From Chitinophagaceae bacterium (lineage in GTDB: Bacteria; Bacteroidota; Bacteroidia; Chitinophagales; Chitinophagaceae): a DNA stretch of 64,000 nucleotides. The translations under genes were made by a program, and so were the position numbers. The notes under the pieces are model-generated. The model worked only from the letters and a program-made list of their open reading frames with translations, was not told the DNA's origin and searched no databases. The stretch is from the NCBI GenBank assembly GCA_019745155.1, contig JAIETM010000008.1, positions 62,001-126,000 of the forward strand, in the 5' to 3' direction. The first letter of the stretch is position 1. Every line of letters starts with the position of its first letter. Shown in pieces: positions 40,184-49,149 of this stretch.

Positions 40184-42658
40184 CTATTTTTTAGCTTTTT
40201 GTTGTACCTGATCCAGCTTGGCGATGTAGATACTTCTACCGTGTGTTCCCAGAACAAGCTCATTATCATGGGCTTGGATTGCAATATCGTGCACAGGAAT
40301 GCTCTTAGGCAGTCCTTTGGTCCACATCATAGAGGTTTCACCGCCGTCCATGCTCACATATAAGCCTCCATCAGTGCCTACGTAAATAATCGAAGCATTC
40401 TTCAGGTCCTCTTTTACCACATTCACAGGCTCAGCAGGCAAATCCTTGCAAATAGGCTTCCAGTTGGTACCATAATCATCACTTACAAAAACATAAGCAG
40501 TGAAATGATCGTTTCTATAACCATTCAATGTTACATATACCCTTCCTTCTACATGTGCTGAAGGCTGGATAGAACTTACCCAAAGATCTTTAGGCAGTTT
40601 ACCAGTAATATTGGTCCAAGTATAACCACCATCTTTAGATACGTGTACCAATCCATCATCACTACCTGTATACAGTAAGCCAAAACGAATTGGTGATTCA
40701 ATTAAGCAAGTAAGTGTTCCAAATGGCACATCACCGGCGATACCTCCTTTGGTAAGATCAGGAGATACATTCTGCAGATTCTCTGCTTTATTGAAAGAGC
40801 GATGTACTCGGTTAGAACCGATATAGAAAATATCCTGGTTGTGTTTAGACAACCAAATAGGTGTTTCCCAGTTAAAACGTAAAGGTGTTTCACCCAACTG
40901 ATGCCTTGGACGAATCGGCAGACGCTGCGTACCCTGTTTATTATTGCGGAAATAACTGCCAAACTGAGAGCCCGCATAGAAAGTATTGTTATCGCGCGTA
41001 TCTACTTGCACTTGCATACCATCGCCACCACCAATCATCTTGAATGCATAGTTACCGTTATCATGCCAACCACTACTCTCTCTGTTTGTAGACGGACCAT
41101 ACCATACTCCATTGTCCTGCAAGCCGCCATAGACATTGTAAGGTCTGGCCTCATCTACGAATACGGAATAAAACTGTCCTACAGGAATGGAATTGGCTTT
41201 GTACCAGTTCTTGCCATCATCATAAGTAATGTTCACGCCGCCATCATTACCAATGATCATATGGCTGTCGCGCTTATAATTCATCCACACAAAGTGGTGA
41301 TCGCTGTGTACATTTTCTCCATCAATATTGGTGAAGGTTTTACCACCATCTACTGACATCATAATAGGCACACCTGTAATCACAATCTTATCAATATTGG
41401 TGGGCGACACGAATACTTTTCCGAAATAATATCCATAAGTACTGTACATGTTAGGCAGGTCTTTGGTATTCGTTTTTTTCCATGTAGCACCGCCATCATC
41501 ACTTCTGAATATTTCACAACCAATGATATTCGAAGCATCCAGCAAATCATCATTTGGACCTTTGAGGTAATCATAGATAACAGACGGCTTAAACTCATCT
41601 TTTCCTACTTTCTCTTTGATCTTGCTAAAAGTATATTCTGCTGGGAAACGATTATTGCGCAGGAAACTATCTACCCGCTTCTCATCCAATTGTAAAAACT
41701 GATCCTTGCTAAGGCCTTTGAAGTCACGAATAGTCATGCCTGTTGAAGTTGGTCTGGCAGCACCCCCTTCTTTCTTGTTCTGATTATCTACGATGGCGTA
41801 AATCGTATTGGTATTGGTCCAAGCCATACTCAACCCGATTCTACCAATACCATCACCAGTAGCAAAACCACTACCAGGGCCAGTCACTAGTTTCCATGTT
41901 TCACCACCATCAGTACTTTTATAAATACCACTTGTTTTTCCACCCTCTTCAAAATTCCAAGCACGTCTGGTTCTATACCACATTGCAGCATAGAGTTCGT
42001 TTGGCTTATCATGGTTCATTTCCAAATCAACCGCGCCAGTATTCTCATCTATGGCGAGTGTAAGCTTCCAGGTTTTACCGCCGTCAGTTGTTTTGTACAC
42101 GCCACGCTCTTTGTTGGGTGAATACAAATGGCCCAAAGCAGCTACCCATGCAGTATTGGGGTCAGTTGGATGCAATTGTATTTTACCAATATGGTGCGAT
42201 TCAGGTAATCCAAGGTATTCCCAACTCTTGCCATTATTGGTTGATTTATACAAGCCAATACCTGCATAAGAAGAACGGCTACTGTTTACTTCACCTGTAC
42301 CAACCCAAATGGTTCTATTTGACCAATTCACAGCGATATCACCAATTGTCATGATGGCTTCTGAATCAAAAATGGGTGTAAAACTTTGTCCGTTATTAGT
42401 AGTATGCCAAAGTCCGCCTGATGCATACGCAACATAGAATTCAGTTGGGTCGGCGAAGTTTACTTCAATATCCACCACACGACCACTCATCACGGTTGGT
42501 CCAATATTTCTGAATGAAATATCATTCACAACTGATTTCTGTTCCAGCGCTGCACGCTGTTCTACAGATTTCATTCTCTCTGAGGCGGGTGTAGGCTTTA
42601 CCTGGGCATTAGCAAGTGCCACCAATAGTAAGGCCGGAAAGACTGTTAATTTCCTCAT
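40184..42658 (-). CDS. Secreted sortilin/VPS10-like protein with BNR (Asp-box) repeats
   Basis: The 824-residue protein has a signal peptide (MRKLTVFPALLLVALANAQ) and a series of Asp-box motifs such as STNNGKSW, TTDGGKTW, STDGGETW, SDDGGATW, SVDGGKTF, SKDGGYTW and SMDGGETS, spread over about residues 120-790. Such repeats form a beta-propeller (sortilin, sialidase and BNR-type glycosidase fold). No classical sialidase arginine triad was identified, so it is more likely a binding or a glycan-hydrolase-like protein than a proven sialidase. It stands alone, divergent from a MORN-like gene 45 bases away. Confidence 0.82.
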   Translation of the reverse strand: MRKLTVFPALLLVALANAQVKPTPASERMKSVEQRAALEQKSVVNDISFRNIGPTVMSGRVVDIEVNFADPTEFYVAYASGGLWHTTNNGQSFTPIFDSEAIMTIGDIAVNWSNRTIWVGTGEVNSSRSSYAGIGLYKSTNNGKSWEYLGLPESHHIGKIQLHPTDPNTAWVAALGHLYSPNKERGVYKTTDGGKTWKLTLAIDENTGAVDLEMNHDKPNELYAAMWYRTRRAWNFEEGGKTSGIYKSTDGGETWKLVTGPGSGFATGDGIGRIGLSMAWTNTNTIYAIVDNQNKKEGGAARPTSTGMTIRDFKGLSKDQFLQLDEKRVDSFLRNNRFPAEYTFSKIKEKVGKDEFKPSVIYDYLKGPNDDLLDASNIIGCEIFRSDDGGATWKKTNTKDLPNMYSTYGYYFGKVFVSPTNIDKIVITGVPIMMSVDGGKTFTNIDGENVHSDHHFVWMNYKRDSHMIIGNDGGVNITYDDGKNWYKANSIPVGQFYSVFVDEARPYNVYGGLQDNGVWYGPSTNRESSGWHDNGNYAFKMIGGGDGMQVQVDTRDNNTFYAGSQFGSYFRNNKQGTQRLPIRPRHQLGETPLRFNWETPIWLSKHNQDIFYIGSNRVHRSFNKAENLQNVSPDLTKGGIAGDVPFGTLTCLIESPIRFGLLYTGSDDGLVHVSKDGGYTWTNITGKLPKDLWVSSIQPSAHVEGRVYVTLNGYRNDHFTAYVFVSDDYGTNWKPICKDLPAEPVNVVKEDLKNASIIYVGTDGGLYVSMDGGETSMMWTKGLPKSIPVHDIAIQAHDNELVLGTHGRSIYIAKLDQVQQKAKK

Positions 42659-42703
42659 GGCTTTAGGGATTAGACTTAATTTTAGGAATCTAATTTACAG
42701 GTT

Positions 42704-43411
42704 ATGCGCTTGCTGATCATACCATTATTGATTTTTTGGATGGACGGTCTGGCTCAATGCAAGACTTATAAGCTATCCGCCAAAGGCGATACATTGAATT
42801 GTATTGATTTGAATAATCTGCGCCAAGGCAGGTGGATTGTTCGGATGCCTGCGCTTCGCGGTGAACCTGGTTACGAAGAAGAGGGATTTTTCAAAGACGA
42901 TAAAAAAGAGGGCCTATGGCGCCGTTTTAACCTGATGGGTGATATGCTCGCAGCCGAAAACTATCGCTGGGGCCTATTGAACGGCAAATCGCAATATTTC
43001 ACTTTGGCTGGCTTAGAACGTGAAGAAAGCTGGAAAGCTGCAAACCCAAATAAACCACTTGACACCATTGATGTTGCTGATCCAACAGATCCAACAAAGA
43101 TTGAAAGAGTAGCTATTCGCCTGGAAGGCAGTTCTGTAAAACACGGAGAATGGAAATACTACGATCCAGTGTATGGCAGACTGGTTAAGAAAGAAGAATA
43201 TTTCTTAGGCAGGCTAAGGCAAGCAGGTGAAGACAATAAAAATTTCAATGTTGTTACAGATTCATCCTCTGTAAAGAAATCTGCAACAGGCCTGATTAAC
43301 AGTAAGGATGCAGATAAAGAAAAAGATAAAAACAAACCCAAGCAAGTGCTTGAGTTTGAAAAAAAGATAAAGAAAGGTGCCAAAGTTCGTGATGGCAGAA
43401 CAGGCGGTTAA
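42704..43411 (+). CDS. Hypothetical secreted protein with MORN-like repeats
   Basis: The 235-residue protein begins with a short hydrophobic signal-like segment (MRLLIIPLLIFWMDGLAQ). The middle holds repeats of the kind G.W..Y.../GLWRRF found in the MORN/YwqK family: LRQGRWIVR, KKEGLWRRF, LLNGKSQYF, VKHGEWKYY. The last 70 residues are rich in Lys, Asp and Ser and of low complexity (DKEKDKNKPKQ), followed by a basic tail. No catalytic site is seen. The stop shares TTAA with the stop of the convergent esterase. Function unknown. Confidence 0.6.
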   Translation: MRLLIIPLLIFWMDGLAQCKTYKLSAKGDTLNCIDLNNLRQGRWIVRMPALRGEPGYEEEGFFKDDKKEGLWRRFNLMGDMLAAENYRWGLLNGKSQYFTLAGLEREESWKAANPNKPLDTIDVADPTDPTKIERVAIRLEGSSVKHGEWKYYDPVYGRLVKKEEYFLGRLRQAGEDNKNFNVVTDSSSVKKSATGLINSKDADKEKDKNKPKQVLEFEKKIKKGAKVRDGRTGG

Positions 43412-44229
43412 GCTTTTCCTTGCTTGAAGAAATTACTGAAATAATACAACTGATACCCTATTGCATTACCCCAGTAGGCTTTGTTATGGGCACCGGGGCG
43501 TTCAATATATTCGTGATCAATCTTCTTATCCATTAGTTTTTGATGAAAAGCCCTGTTCACCTGTAAAAAGAAATCGCCAAGCCCACAATCAATAATCAGC
43601 TTGACACGCCCATTTTGTAATTGATCTGCCACATTGATTACCGTATTGCTTTCCCAGTTTTGTTTAGCGGTGGAAGGATCTCCCAATACTTTGACCATAT
43701 CCCAATTCTTGGGGAATGGGCGTATATCTACCCCACCACAAATACTGCCTGCTGCACCAAATACATCAGTGTGCCTGATGGCTAAATACATCGCGCCATG
43801 TCCGCCCATACTTAACCCTGTTATGGCTCTGGCTGATTTATCTGCAATGGTTCTATATTGCGCATCAATGGCACTAATTAATTCGTTGCTACAAAAAGTT
43901 TCATAGCGCACGCTGGGTTCAACAGGACTATCAAAATACCAGCTATTATAGCCGCCATCAGGACAAACCAATACTTGATTGAACTGATCTGCATGCTGCA
44001 TCAGCAGTGGTGCATCTTTTACCCACTGCGCATAACTGCCACTATAGCCGTGCAATAAATACACAACTGGAAAACGCAGTTTCTTTTTCTTATACTGTGC
44101 CGGCTTCACCACTACAACCTTGATCTCTTTTTGCATGGCCTTGCTGAACACCTGAATGGTATCTACTTCAGCTGCTTGAACACAGATGGATACAAACACA
44201 AGCAAGATTGGGAGTAACAGCTTTTTCAT
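43408..44229 (-). CDS. Secreted esterase of the alpha/beta-hydrolase fold (FrmB/Fes-like)
   Basis: The 273 residues include a signal peptide (MKKLLLPILLVFVSICVQA) and the esterase-D-type fold: LLHGYSG, the nucleophile elbow GLSMGGHG (Ser near 145), an Asp in DCGLGDFF and the catalytic His in PGAHNKAYW near the end. This is the family of antigen-85/S-formylglutathione hydrolase-like and ferulate esterase-like enzymes. The exported form suggests removal of acyl groups from polysaccharides or lipids, not formaldehyde detoxification; the substrate is unknown. Confidence 0.87.
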   Translation of the reverse strand: MKKLLLPILLVFVSICVQAAEVDTIQVFSKAMQKEIKVVVVKPAQYKKKKLRFPVVYLLHGYSGSYAQWVKDAPLLMQHADQFNQVLVCPDGGYNSWYFDSPVEPSVRYETFCSNELISAIDAQYRTIADKSARAITGLSMGGHGAMYLAIRHTDVFGAAGSICGGVDIRPFPKNWDMVKVLGDPSTAKQNWESNTVINVADQLQNGRVKLIIDCGLGDFFLQVNRAFHQKLMDKKIDHEYIERPGAHNKAYWGNAIGYQLYYFSNFFKQGKA

Positions 44230-44233
44230 ATGT

Positions 44234-44272
44234 CTAAAATAAAAAATCCCCCTGCATTGCGGCAGAGGGATT
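44234..44272 (-). terminator. Intrinsic terminator after the M1 peptidase gene
   Basis: AATCCC-C-CTGC pairs with GCAG-A-GGGATT (44245-44272) with one mismatch, followed by a T-run on the minus strand. Confidence 0.8.
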
Positions 44273-44291
44273 AGCTAAATTTATCAACGAA

Positions 44292-46691
44292 TTAGTTGCT
44301 GTTCTTTTTCTCCATGGCTTTCTGCATGGGGTTGATACCACCACCAGCACCGCGAGAACGTGTAGCCGCTTTAAAGATGGAGAACTTACTAGGCTCACTT
44401 ACTTTAGGCCAGCTATTGTTTGTCTCATCAATATCAGCTGTCTCACGCATAGGATCCAATTTGATACCTACAGCTTTTTTCTTGGTCATGAATACTTTGC
44501 TGAACTTGTTTTCATTCTTACGCCAGATTTGTGCAGGAATACGCTCTGTTTCCTTAGTACCATCTTCGTAAGTAAACTCAACAATCACAGGCATTACAAG
44601 ACCACCTTTGTTGGTGAAAGTAATTTCATACAAGTGTGCATTTGACCACTTGGCTTTTTCTGCATCCGTTAAAGCTTCAGGTGTCATATTAAAGCTAGGA
44701 GCTGGATACTTCGTTGTATCATATGGTTCCAGACCACGTGCATAACGCCAGTAGAAATCGCGTAATGTGGTATCTACATCTGTTGCAAACAGAATGCTCT
44801 TATCCTGACGGTTACGAATCTTAGAGATGTCTTCAAAGCTGTTCATCATTGGTTTTGCCAGGTTCACCATGCCGCCACCCGGACGCTGACCACCAAAGCC
44901 ACCCTGAGGTGCTGCAGCAGCTGCGTTCGGATCAAATACAGCATACTTTACAGTATCAATCGCAATATCACAAGCTTCAATGCTATAAAACCAACCTCTC
45001 CAGAACCAATCCAGGTCTTCGCCACTGGCATCTTCCATTGTGCGGAAGAGATCAGCAGGTGTTGGATGCTTGAATGCCCATCGACGTGAATATTCACGGA
45101 AAGAGAAATCAAATAACTCGCGACCCATGATGGTCTCACGCAAAATATTTAAACCAGTTGCCGGCTTAGAGTAAGCGTTAGGACCAAACTGAATGATGTT
45201 TTCACTGTTGGTCATGATTGGCTCCAACTGATCTTTTGGCAATTTCATATAATCAGCAATTGCCCAGGCTGGCCCGCGACGAGAAGGATATTTATTATCC
45301 CACAGTTCCTCAGCCAGATACTGTACGAATGTATTCAAACCTTCATCCATCCAGCTCCACTGACGCTCATCGCTGTTTACGATCATTGGGAAGAAGTTAT
45401 GTCCAACTTCGTGAATGATCACACCCAGCATGCTATACTTGGTAGCTTCACTATAGCTGCCATCTTTTTCGCAACGACCATTGTTGAAACAGATCATTGG
45501 ATATTCCATACCATTCGCTGCTTCTACACTTTGTGCTGTTGGATAAGGATATGGAATAGAGAATTTAGAATAGACTTTGATGGTGTGCGCAACAGCTTTT
45601 GTTGAATAGCGCTTCCACAAGTTGTATGCTTCCTTAGGATAAAAGCTCATACACATGATCTTCTTACCTTCTACATAAGCAGGCATTGCATCCCAAACGA
45701 ATTTGCGTGAAGAAGTCCAGGCAAAATCGCGCACATTATCTGCTTTGTATACCCAAGTCTTTTTTGCACTGCTCTTCTGCTTCTCAGCAGCAACTGCTTC
45801 AGGCAAATTTGCAATCTCTACGGGCTCCTTAGCATTTTGCGCATCAGTCCAGCGTTTTAACTGAGCAGGACTCAGCACTTGTGCATAGTTCAAACACTCA
45901 CCAGTAGAACCTACTACGTGGTCAGCTGGAACAGTCATAGATACTTTATAATTACCGAATGTGAGTGCAAATTCACCGCGACCGGTAAACTGGTGGTTTT
46001 GCCAACCCTGAAAATCGCTGTACACGCACAAGCGGGGATACCATTGCGCAATAGTGAACACATGGTTTCCATCTTCAGGGAAAAACTCATAACCACCACG
46101 GCCACCCATAGCCATACGGTTAGATATCTTATAACTCCAATCAACGTTGAACACGAATTTCTGACCAGGCTTGAGTGGGGCCGGCAGATCAATACGCATC
46201 ATTGTTTTATTGATAGTATACTTTAGTGGCTTACCCAAAGCATCAGTTAGCTTGCTGATGATATGGCCATAACCATTATCTGTCTTGGCCTCTTCCATTG
46301 CTTCCAAGGTGCGAACAGAAACCTGGCGACCCAGTGATGAGCCATCCTGATAGTTGGCATTGTTAACAGAGCTATGCTCGTTTTCATCCAACTGCAACCA
46401 GAGATATGTCAATACATCTGGAGAGTTGTTGTAATAAGTGATGGTTTCGCTACCGGTGAGTTTCAGGTTTTTCTCATCCAACTCACATTTGATGTCGTAA
46501 TCAGCACGCTGTTGCCAATACTTGGGACCAGGTGCACCGCTGGCGGTGCGATACTCGTTTGGCGTGGGCAGAATGGTACCCAGTTGCTCAAACTTGTTAC
46601 CGTGATTAGAAGTAGGGTTATTCATGATGTTCTGTGCTTGCGCAGCTACTGCGAAACAAAACAACATGAATAGGACAGTAATTCTTCTCAT
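44292..46691 (-). CDS. Secreted M1 family metallopeptidase
   Basis: M1 enzymes are zinc aminopeptidases. The 799-residue protein has a signal peptide (MRRITVLFMLFCFAVAAQAQ), an N-terminal beta domain and the zinc motif HEVGH (His427) with the distal Glu in WMDEGLNTF. Near residue 395 the block SVEAANGMEYPMI replaces the GAMEN exopeptidase motif, which is not fully matched. The C-terminal part has Gly/Pro-rich loops and ends in a Lys/Asn-rich tail. It is preceded by a HupE-like gene with 4 bases between, so the two are co-transcribed. Likely a periplasmic or secreted protein-degrading enzyme; substrate unknown. Confidence 0.87.
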   Translation of the reverse strand: MRRITVLFMLFCFAVAAQAQNIMNNPTSNHGNKFEQLGTILPTPNEYRTASGAPGPKYWQQRADYDIKCELDEKNLKLTGSETITYYNNSPDVLTYLWLQLDENEHSSVNNANYQDGSSLGRQVSVRTLEAMEEAKTDNGYGHIISKLTDALGKPLKYTINKTMMRIDLPAPLKPGQKFVFNVDWSYKISNRMAMGGRGGYEFFPEDGNHVFTIAQWYPRLCVYSDFQGWQNHQFTGRGEFALTFGNYKVSMTVPADHVVGSTGECLNYAQVLSPAQLKRWTDAQNAKEPVEIANLPEAVAAEKQKSSAKKTWVYKADNVRDFAWTSSRKFVWDAMPAYVEGKKIMCMSFYPKEAYNLWKRYSTKAVAHTIKVYSKFSIPYPYPTAQSVEAANGMEYPMICFNNGRCEKDGSYSEATKYSMLGVIIHEVGHNFFPMIVNSDERQWSWMDEGLNTFVQYLAEELWDNKYPSRRGPAWAIADYMKLPKDQLEPIMTNSENIIQFGPNAYSKPATGLNILRETIMGRELFDFSFREYSRRWAFKHPTPADLFRTMEDASGEDLDWFWRGWFYSIEACDIAIDTVKYAVFDPNAAAAAPQGGFGGQRPGGGMVNLAKPMMNSFEDISKIRNRQDKSILFATDVDTTLRDFYWRYARGLEPYDTTKYPAPSFNMTPEALTDAEKAKWSNAHLYEITFTNKGGLVMPVIVEFTYEDGTKETERIPAQIWRKNENKFSKVFMTKKKAVGIKLDPMRETADIDETNNSWPKVSEPSKFSIFKAATRSRGAGGGINPMQKAMEKKNSN

Positions 46692-46695
46692 TGTA

Positions 46696-47295
46696 TCAGT
46701 GGTTTAAAAAAGGTGCTCTTTCAATGCTCATTTGCAGTGCCAGTGCGAATACCATAGCTGAAGCAAAAAGGAGGTATTCTCTTCTGTTCACTTTGAAAAG
46801 GCCTGTAAATATAAAGGTTAGCAATAGTATTGCGAGTACGACGACCAATTGCCCAATTTCCAGCCCAACATTAAAGGCTAACAGCGGCATGAATAGCTCT
46901 GTACCCTTACCCAATAGGCTCTTCAAGCCATAGCCGAAGCCCATTCCGTGTATGAGCCCAAAGAAAAGGGCGAGAAAATATATTAGTGGGAATTTTGATT
47001 TGAAATTGAATTTCTTCACCCCAACATTCGTCGCTGCGGTAATCACAATCGTCAAAGGAATCAAAAACTCCACCCAATTCATAGGGGGATCGATGATATC
47101 AAGTGCTGTTAATGCCAGAGAAATAGAATGTCCGATGGTGAATGCTGTAACCAGAATGAGTAGTTTTTTCCAATCACTCCATTGGTAGCGTAGTGTCAAT
47201 GCCAAGATAAATAAAATATGATCCAAGCCCTTGAACTCTTTGAAATCGGCGATATGTTCGTAGCCGATACCGAAATATATACTGAAGTCACTCAT
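46696..47295 (-). CDS. HupE/UreJ-family membrane protein
   Basis: The 199-residue protein has six or so hydrophobic spans and the HupE/UreJ pattern near the N-terminus (GLDHILFILAL, with His-Asp/His near span 1, and FTIGHSISLAL in the next), a GIHGMGFGYG-like loop (LIHGMGFGYGLKSL) and a compact C-terminal end. HupE and UreJ are linked with nickel or other metal import; in Bacteroidota the function is less clear. It leads a two-gene operon with the M1 peptidase, and the DUF6702 gene is divergent from it. The N-terminus has no clear signal peptide. Confidence 0.8.
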   Translation of the reverse strand: MSDFSIYFGIGYEHIADFKEFKGLDHILFILALTLRYQWSDWKKLLILVTAFTIGHSISLALTALDIIDPPMNWVEFLIPLTIVITAATNVGVKKFNFKSKFPLIYFLALFFGLIHGMGFGYGLKSLLGKGTELFMPLLAFNVGLEIGQLVVVLAILLLTFIFTGLFKVNRREYLLFASAMVFALALQMSIERAPFLNH

Positions 47296-47351
47296 ATGCA
47301 GTCGGTGTCAAATTAATCAGGACATTTGTCGTGTCCAAAAAAACCGGTTGA

Positions 47352-47840
47352 ATGGTAAATATAGTACACCAATGGCTGTTCACTGCCCTGCTGGGCCTGC
47401 TTCACCCCTTTTTCGTGAGCGTAATTGACATTAACCACAATCAGCAGGACAAAACCCTGGAAATTAGTGTGCGCATTTTTACTGATGATTTGGAAAAAAC
47501 CTTACAGCAATATGGTAAAACCAAAGTGGACTTATTACACCCTGCAGATAAAAAAGCGACCGAGGCTTTATTAGCTGCCTACTTAAATAAGCAAATACAA
47601 TTTGTAGCTGATGGCAAAGCCATCAAATGGCAACTACTAGGGTTTGAGCAAATCAAAGAAAGCACTTGGTGCTATTTGGAAGTAGAAAATTTCAACGGAT
47701 TTACCGGATTGGATATACGCTGTGAACTATTGTACGATTATGAGAAAAACCAAATCAATATTTTCCATGTGAAAAATAAAGGCAAGGAAAAAAGCTATAA
47801 ACTGGAATACCCTAAGAGCACAGTAAGATTTGATTTTTAG
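47352..47840 (+). CDS. DUF6702 family protein
   Basis: The 162-residue protein begins with a hydrophobic segment (VHQWLFTALLGLLHPFFVSV) followed by VIDINHNQQDKTLEISVRIF, the opening strand of the family, and ends with a beta-rich part (YDYEKNQINIFHVKN). Its partners are not known. In Bacteroidota it is found next to HupE-like and M1 peptidase genes, as here on the opposite strand, so a joint role is plausible. The stop codon overlaps the convergent CNNM gene by 4 bases (TTAG). Confidence 0.75.
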   Translation: MVNIVHQWLFTALLGLLHPFFVSVIDINHNQQDKTLEISVRIFTDDLEKTLQQYGKTKVDLLHPADKKATEALLAAYLNKQIQFVADGKAIKWQLLGFEQIKESTWCYLEVENFNGFTGLDIRCELLYDYEKNQINIFHVKNKGKEKSYKLEYPKSTVRFDF

Positions 47841-49117
47841 TCAGGGGCTTTCTCGATAGTCACCAGAATCTTATCGATACGGTGATTGTCCATATCAATA
47901 ATTTCAAATTGGTATCCACGCCAGCTGAACAAATCTCCTGTAGCGGGAATTTTCTCTAGCTTATGTAACACAAAGCCGGCAAGTGTGTCAAACTCCTGTT
48001 CACCTTCTGGCATCCAGTCTTCATGATCGAAATAGGCTAGAAAATCAAAGAAGCTGATTTGTGCATCTACCAGATAACTACCATCTGCACGCTGCACGAT
48101 TTCGTAATTCACCTCATCTTGTTGAGGAATATCACCAACAATTGCTTCCAGAATATCGTTCAGCGTAATCATTCCTTCAATGCTGCCATATTCATTCACG
48201 ATAAAGCAATGGTGAATTTTGGTTTGCTTAAAGCGCTCCAACACTACGTAGGCGGAGTTGTTCTCCGGCACATACATAACAGGCTTCATGATATCTTTCA
48301 CCAATAACTCCTCATCGGCTTTCAGAATATCTTTTACAGAAATAACGCCTTTGATATTGTCGATAGAGCCATCACAAACAGGATATACGGTGTGAATCAT
48401 TTCGCTCATCGCAGCTTTCATCTCACCAACTGTCTGCTGAAGACTCACCCATTCAATATCACTGCGGTGAGTCATTAATGAAGTAATGGTTCTATCGCCC
48501 AGATGAAATACGCGTTCAATAATTTCTTGCTCGGCTTCTTCAATGGTTCCCTGCTCAGTACCCTCGCTGATGATGGCTTTGATCTCCTCTTCCGTAACCT
48601 GATTCTCGTTGCTTTTGATACCCAGCAGTTTCACCAATACCCAGGTAGATTTACTTAATAACCAGATAAATGGGAAAGTGATCAGACTGATGATACGCAT
48701 AGGTCCGGCCACTCTTTTCGCAATCGTCTCAGGATTACTTAGTCCAATACGCTTGGGCAACAACTCGCCAAGCACCAATGTGAAATAAGTAATGGCCACA
48801 ACTACAATAGAAGTAGCCAGAATACCTTTATATGGAGCTAATGTTGGAATGGTTTCTAGCCACAACTCCAGATCTCCAGTAAATTTTTCACCGGAAAAAA
48901 TACCCGTTAAAATACCTACGAGAGTGATACCAATTTGTACGCTGGATAAGAAAGTATCCGGATGATTGGCCAACTCCAGTGCCTTTTTTGCAGCCAGATC
49001 ACCCTTAACCGCCTGCCCCTCCAACCTAGCTTTTCTCGCAGACACCAAAGCAATTTCTGCCATGGAGAAAAGCCCGTTCAGCACAATCAATCCAAATATG
49101 ATCAAGACTTCAGTCAT
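47837..49117 (-). CDS. CNNM/CorC-type membrane transporter (hemolysin family)
   Basis: CNNM-type proteins are linked to Mg2+/Co2+ efflux. The 426 residues have a DUF21 membrane domain with three to four spans (about 1-185), a CBS pair (about 200-320, with THRSDIEWV and KPVMYVPENN blocks) and a CorC_HlyC domain at the C-terminus (about 335-420, WMPEGEQEFDTLAGFVL). Length and domain order match. It is the last gene before the convergent DUF6702 gene. Its promoter-like TAGTTTCG box lies 4 bases before its start codon. Confidence 0.88.
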   Translation of the reverse strand: MTEVLIIFGLIVLNGLFSMAEIALVSARKARLEGQAVKGDLAAKKALELANHPDTFLSSVQIGITLVGILTGIFSGEKFTGDLELWLETIPTLAPYKGILATSIVVVAITYFTLVLGELLPKRIGLSNPETIAKRVAGPMRIISLITFPFIWLLSKSTWVLVKLLGIKSNENQVTEEEIKAIISEGTEQGTIEEAEQEIIERVFHLGDRTITSLMTHRSDIEWVSLQQTVGEMKAAMSEMIHTVYPVCDGSIDNIKGVISVKDILKADEELLVKDIMKPVMYVPENNSAYVVLERFKQTKIHHCFIVNEYGSIEGMITLNDILEAIVGDIPQQDEVNYEIVQRADGSYLVDAQISFFDFLAYFDHEDWMPEGEQEFDTLAGFVLHKLEKIPATGDLFSWRGYQFEIIDMDNHRIDKILVTIEKAPD

Positions 49118-49121
49118 GCCG

Positions 49122-49129
49122 CGAAACTA
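49122..49129 (-). promoter_or_regulatory. Probable minus-7 box of the CNNM gene
   Basis: TAGTTTCG on the minus strand differs at one position from TAnnTTTG and ends 4 bases before the ATG at 49117. Confidence 0.4.
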
Positions 49130-49149
49130 AAGAAAGTTCCACAAGTGCT